A stretch of 25,581 nt of DNA from Elysia marginata. Taxonomy: Eukaryota > Mollusca > Gastropoda > Plakobranchidae. Positions 22,243 to 25,581 of this stretch are shown piece after piece. Under the pieces are notes generated by a model. It saw only the letters and a program-made list of their open reading frames with translations, did no database searches and had not been told where the DNA came from. The stretch lies in the NCBI GenBank assembly GCA_019649035.1, contig BMAT01013883.1, positions 190,721-216,301 of the forward strand, written 5' to 3'. Positions within the stretch are counted from its first letter, which is position 1. Each line of letters opens with the position of its first letter. The position numbers and the translations under genes are program-made.

Positions 22243-22500
22243 CTGCTTTCGGCAGGTCGATGTTTAGTCCTTGAGAAAGACTATTTACACACATTTTTTC
22301 GCCTCACTCATGCGTTAAACGAATACTCGACTATAGGCAGTGAAAGATCTTGTCAGAATGCTAGAGTAATGCGCTTAACTAGCTGCTCCTCTGTGAGTTC
22401 AAAGGTACTTTAGTTGGGAATGGCCTGTCGAGGAACCCATGTAAAGCGCTTAGAGTTAGAGCACTTTAGTGGGTAAGCGCTATAAAAAGACACTCTTTAT
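22243..22500 (+). mobile_element. SINE-like element with LINE-type 3' tail
   Basis: About 22270-22345 resembles the central region of the SINE pair at 24-25 kb (GAAAG, then TTTAC, then a CACTCA word and TTAAACGAATAC). The end, 22439-22500, has ATGTAAAGCGCT and GGTAAGCGCTATAAAAAG. These match the 3' tail of the LINE at 7965-8017 with almost the same spacing (30 versus 31 bases). No complete tRNA head is visible, so it is probably 5'-truncated; a fragment of a LINE 3' UTR is the alternative. Confidence 0.55.
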
Positions 22501-22659
22501 CTTTTCTTCCACCCACGCCGTACAAGCATCTTCAGGAAGCTTAGGAGAGGTTAAACCCACTAAAGGTCGAATTTCTTCCACCCTACACCAATATCAGTTA
22601 TTACCAAGAAAGAGATATTGTTTGTATTGTTGCGTTACATTGCAGGTTTTGTTACATGT
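22501..22659. other. Unassigned spacer between repeats
   Basis: No feature recognised. It separates the SINE-like element from the next MITE. Confidence 0.4.
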
Positions 22660-22852
22660 TACAGTGGAATCCACTTAAAGTCAACTCCTTTAAAGTTTAA
22701 GGGAAACTCTTGCTTTAACTTAGCTATATCTGTTTGTCGGTCCCTTTTTTATTTCTTTATATTTTTGTTATGGTTAAAGTCAACTCTTGCTTAGTTAAAG
22801 TCAACACATATTTTTGGTCCCGACGTGTTGACTTTATCAGAATTGCACTGTA
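22660..22852. mobile_element. Tc1/mariner-type MITE, 193 bp
   Basis: The 26-base ends at 22660-22685 and 22827-22852 are imperfect inverted repeats, TACAGTGGAATCC... versus TACAGTGCAATTC..., both finishing in AAAGTCAAC. The terminal TA on each side fits a TA target duplication. AAAGTCAAC recurs internally at about 22778 and 22798, and the last internal copy forms an 11-bp perfect inverted pair with the right end. No transposase is present. Confidence 0.78.
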
Positions 22853-23129
22853 TTTGGGTCCTAAATTCATTGCCCACTCTTTTTAGGCCAATTCTAGACG
22901 AAACATGCATGAATTTGTTGAATATTGTCTTATATAAAGCAAACGCGAGTATTAGGCATCACTTAGGCTACCCTCCTGTTGTCGAGGTGTTTCTAAGGAA
23001 TGACACTTTAGCTGTAAGGTAATAGACTTACAATACTGAGCCACACAAGGACGTAGCACATGTACAAGGTGAGCGCAGGACCAATACGTTCTTAAACTAA
23101 GGTTCAGAAAGAGAGATAGAATGAGAGAG

Positions 23130-23191
<62 letters not shown>

Positions 23192-23882
23192 TGGGTGGAG
23201 AGAAGGGGGAGTTTAAGGGCAGGTATCTTCTCCAATGGAAACCTAAAGAAATAGACTAAAACATAGACAGGTTTTATTTTAGTTAATCTTGCTGTTAATA
23301 TACATGTACATGTATAACTATCCAAAGTGTTTGTTAAGGGTTAAATTATCCCTTGCATTTTTAAATACCTGTCGCTTCTAACCTTTATCGTTTACTGGTG
23401 GTGTTTATTTAAATAAATCAGAACTGAATGCCAAGTTTAGTTTTTTATAATATAAAAAACAAGGTTTATTTACATGCATATTAAATTTACAACAACGGAA
23501 ATTTATAAAGACTACTTGGTAGGCCCACTAGTTCCCACATTTATTTCATACGTTACTATAGCTGTTAAATTTTTTATTAACATAAAAACTAAAGCGGCGT
23601 ACGCCTAATGGTTGTGGCCTACACTATGTCACAACGTGGGAACCACGACCCTTTTTGACGTTCATTCTCGAAGACTGCGCATAATTTCGTTATGTGGCTC
23701 GATAAGGAAAAAATATTACGCAGCTTTGGTAAAAAAAAAAAAAAAACGCTCTTACACCCACTTCGATATACGATTCCGCATTTATAAGTAGATTTAGATC
23801 AGAACCATTACATGTATGTATCGATATTTTAGTTAAGAACAAGGCACAGAATCTTGACCAGACCTAGTGAGTTATACCGTCC
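22853..23882. other. Non-coding spacer with GA microsatellite
   Basis: Apart from the GA tract I see nothing assignable; short open frames here lack family resemblance. AT-rich stretches occur at 23400-23520 and an A-run at about 23732. Confidence 0.4.
23132..23186. repeat. (GA)n microsatellite
   Basis: About 27 uninterrupted GA units, followed by GTGGGTGGGTGG. The minus-strand Ser-Leu repeat frame through it is an artefact. Confidence 0.97.
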
Positions 23883-24224
23883 TTTTTATTTTTTAAAATA
23901 TATATTTTTTAAAATTTAAACCCTTTCCAGAAATTTGCCTTCGTTAATCATCGTAACTGTGTCGCTTCAGAGCAATGCCACTCATGCCCCAGCAGACCAG
24001 TACATTTGAATGCTACTTTTAACCCATATTTATGCAGGGTGCTGCAGTCATATATATATCACGAATGAAAGAATTACCTGTAGTGGGTACCCATTTTAGT
24101 AGTGGGTGGACTGGGGAAAGTTAAAGTGAATTGCTTTCCCAAGGCAATTGCAACATGGCATGGTTGGGAATGGAACCTGCTACCTCCAGATTACGAGTCC
24201 GACGCGCTAACCACTCTGTCACTC
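23883..24224 (-). mobile_element. tRNA-derived SINE, family B, older copy
   Basis: Read on the minus strand from 24224: ACAGAGTGGTTAGCGCG (A box), GGTTCCATTCC (B box with one change from GGTTCGATTCC), then a body that matches the plus-strand copy at 24834 throughout, including AACTTTCCCCAGTCCACCCA and GTCTGCTGGGGCAT. It ends in an A/T-rich tail. It is more diverged than its partner, and the left end is approximate. Confidence 0.85.
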
Positions 24225-24833
24225 TTTTGTTTTTAATCTAGACTTAACAAAGGCTAGAAAACGCTGGATAAGAACAACCATAAACACACACGCGCACAAG
24301 TTGACCAATAAAAATAAAAAATAATAGAAACAGCATTAACATGTAGTATTATCATATTACCGTCACAAAAAAACCGTCAACACCAGAAGCAAAGTAAAGG
24401 TAAAGGTAGTCCCATGCTCGACACGAGCGTAGGGGTACAAGGAGCAGGGTCCTTGTTTTTAAGTAATGAGAGAATAAAATGAAACAGTAATAAAGTTATC
24501 ACGAGCATAATAACTAACAATCGAGGCTGTATTAAAATGCCGGACGCTCCCGGGAGTTAGAATAAAACCCTTTTATTTAAAAAAATCAATGTAACAGTAC
24601 CTACCACTAATTTACGTAGATCTACGCTGATCTTTGCTCAAAAGAGTTCTACTTCTACTCTAACTTCCGGGATCGTCAGTCAGCCATTGCGACAGCAAGA
24701 TGCAACATTTTTGAAATGTGGACACCCTCACTATATATATAGCTTTACTGAAAACTTAACTGAAACAAAAATTTCTAATTTCTTATAATTGAACCAAAAC
24801 AAAACTGACTCAATAAAGAAAACAAAACTAACA
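24225..24833. other. Spacer between the head-to-head SINEs
   Basis: No gene seen. The word GGTAAAGGTAGTCCC near 24400-24415 looks like a fragment of another dispersed repeat, but I cannot confirm it from this window. Confidence 0.35.
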
Positions 24834-25177
24834 GCGTGGCAGAGTGGTTAGCGAGTCGGACTCGCGATCTGGAGGTCGTGGGTTCGATTCCTGACCATGC
24901 CATGTTGCAGTTGCTTTGGGAAAGCAATTTACTCTAACTTTCCCCAGTCCACCCACCTGTAAAATGGGAACCCAGCTCCAGGCAATTCTTGAATTTGTGA
25001 TATGCGCCTGCAACACCCTGCATATGGGTTTAAAGTGGCCTTAAATGTAGTGTCTGCTGGGGCATTAGTGGCGCTGCTCTTGTGGCGACACAGTTACGCT
25101 GAGAAACGAAGCCAAATTTTCCGAAAGGGATTAATAAAGTGAATAAAATAAAAAATAAATAAAAAATAACAAACGAG
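24834..25177 (+). mobile_element. tRNA-derived SINE, family B, full-length copy
   Basis: The head resembles a Ser- or Leu-type tRNA: TGGCAGAGTGGTTAGCG (A box) and GGTTCGATTCC (exact B box, about 24882-24892), with CATGCC closing the pseudo-acceptor stem. The body of about 240 bases ends in an (AAATAAAT)-type tail. Near-identical 12-mers ACAAAACTAACA (24822-24833) and ACAAAACCAACA (25178-25189) flank it as a target duplication, 11 of 12 matching. The intact internal promoter suggests it is younger than the inverted copy. Confidence 0.9.
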
Positions 25178-25189
25178 ACAAAACCAACA

Positions 25190-25581
25190 CAATACACAAA
25201 ACAAAAGCGGCATGATGTATAATCAACAACATCTCTTTATTCCTCTTTTGGGCTTGAGGTTGGTAACAATTTTTAGTTTCTTTTGCACCGCTATGGATTT
25301 TAACAGCTCAAAATCTGTACTCTTTTCTTTATTGTAATGTAAATATATTCTGGAGTAGAAGAACGTTTTGTGCGAATAGACGCTACAACTTTGACAGAGC
25401 TAATTACAACTAACGATAGAATGACGCAGTTTTTCAGTTTTATCTGTAACTATTGACAACCATCGAGGGAATGCAACAGTTTAGTTTCGATCAATGGAAA
25501 GAAAAGATCGCCCCCCTCCCCCGCCCAAACTCCTCCACTATAACAGTCCTTGATCCCTTTTAATAGTGTGGCTTGGACCTT
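25190..25581. other. Non-coding end of window
   Basis: No exon, repeat or RNA gene recognised in this stretch. Confidence 0.4.

Noticed and set aside
23104..23325. Ser-Leu repeat open frame on the minus strand
   Set aside because: It is a translation of the GA microsatellite with no other support.
24834..24905. Functional tRNA gene
   Set aside because: It has good A and B boxes but continues into a SINE body with tail and target duplication, and a related copy exists at 23883-24224.
1..25581. CRISPR array, bacterial operon or phage-like cassette
   Set aside because: There are no regularly spaced identical repeats with unique spacers and no prokaryotic gene organisation; the sequence is eukaryotic.

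Overview
The window looks like animal nuclear DNA. It is AT-rich, with split genes bounded by GT/AG introns, metazoan-only gene families (a nuclear receptor and a TREX-type exonuclease), a LINE fossil, tRNA-derived SINEs and MITE-like elements. Recurrent AGATCT-rich and AGGCCTA-rich words, and the style of the SINE bodies, suggest a lophotrochozoan, most likely a mollusc. That placement is inference; nothing here is a species-level marker.

Layout. 1-422 is intron holding a small repeat. 423-1788 (minus) is a large exon for the N-terminal half of a nuclear receptor. It stops at a splice donor inside the first zinc finger, and the NR5A (FTZ-F1/SF-1)-like start CPVCGDKVSG is visible; the remainder of the gene lies off the left edge. 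About 1.8-12.2 kb is non-coding DNA between that gene and a divergently oriented TREX gene. It contains a frameshifted LINE reverse transcriptase relic (about 5.9-8.04 kb), a pre-miRNA-sized hairpin (8816-8900), a GC-richer candidate promoter zone and a hAT-like MITE (11497-11772). The TREX homologue (plus) has three coding exons: 12275-12512, 13049-13166 and 15341-16478. Intron 2 contains a 986-base run of N. The predicted 497-residue protein has all five catalytic residues in place, but about 280 residues are inserted between the second and third exonuclease motifs. A 39-bp tandem duplication copies its last codons and stop.

16.5-21.8 kb is AT-rich 3' flank with no convincing gene. 21.8-25.2 kb is a repeat cluster: a MITE-like element split by a SINE with a 12-bp target-site duplication, a second element whose tail matches the LINE, a Tc1/mariner-type MITE, a long GA microsatellite, and two head-to-head copies of a tRNA-derived SINE family, one with an 11/12 target-site duplication.

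The two genes would act separately: one is a DNA-binding transcription factor, the other a 3'-5' DNA exonuclease. Nothing ties them functionally. I see no operon, CRISPR array or cassette-like multi-gene system. The most unusual items are the TREX insertion, the TREX stop-codon duplication, the hairpin and the nested or shared-tail repeats.
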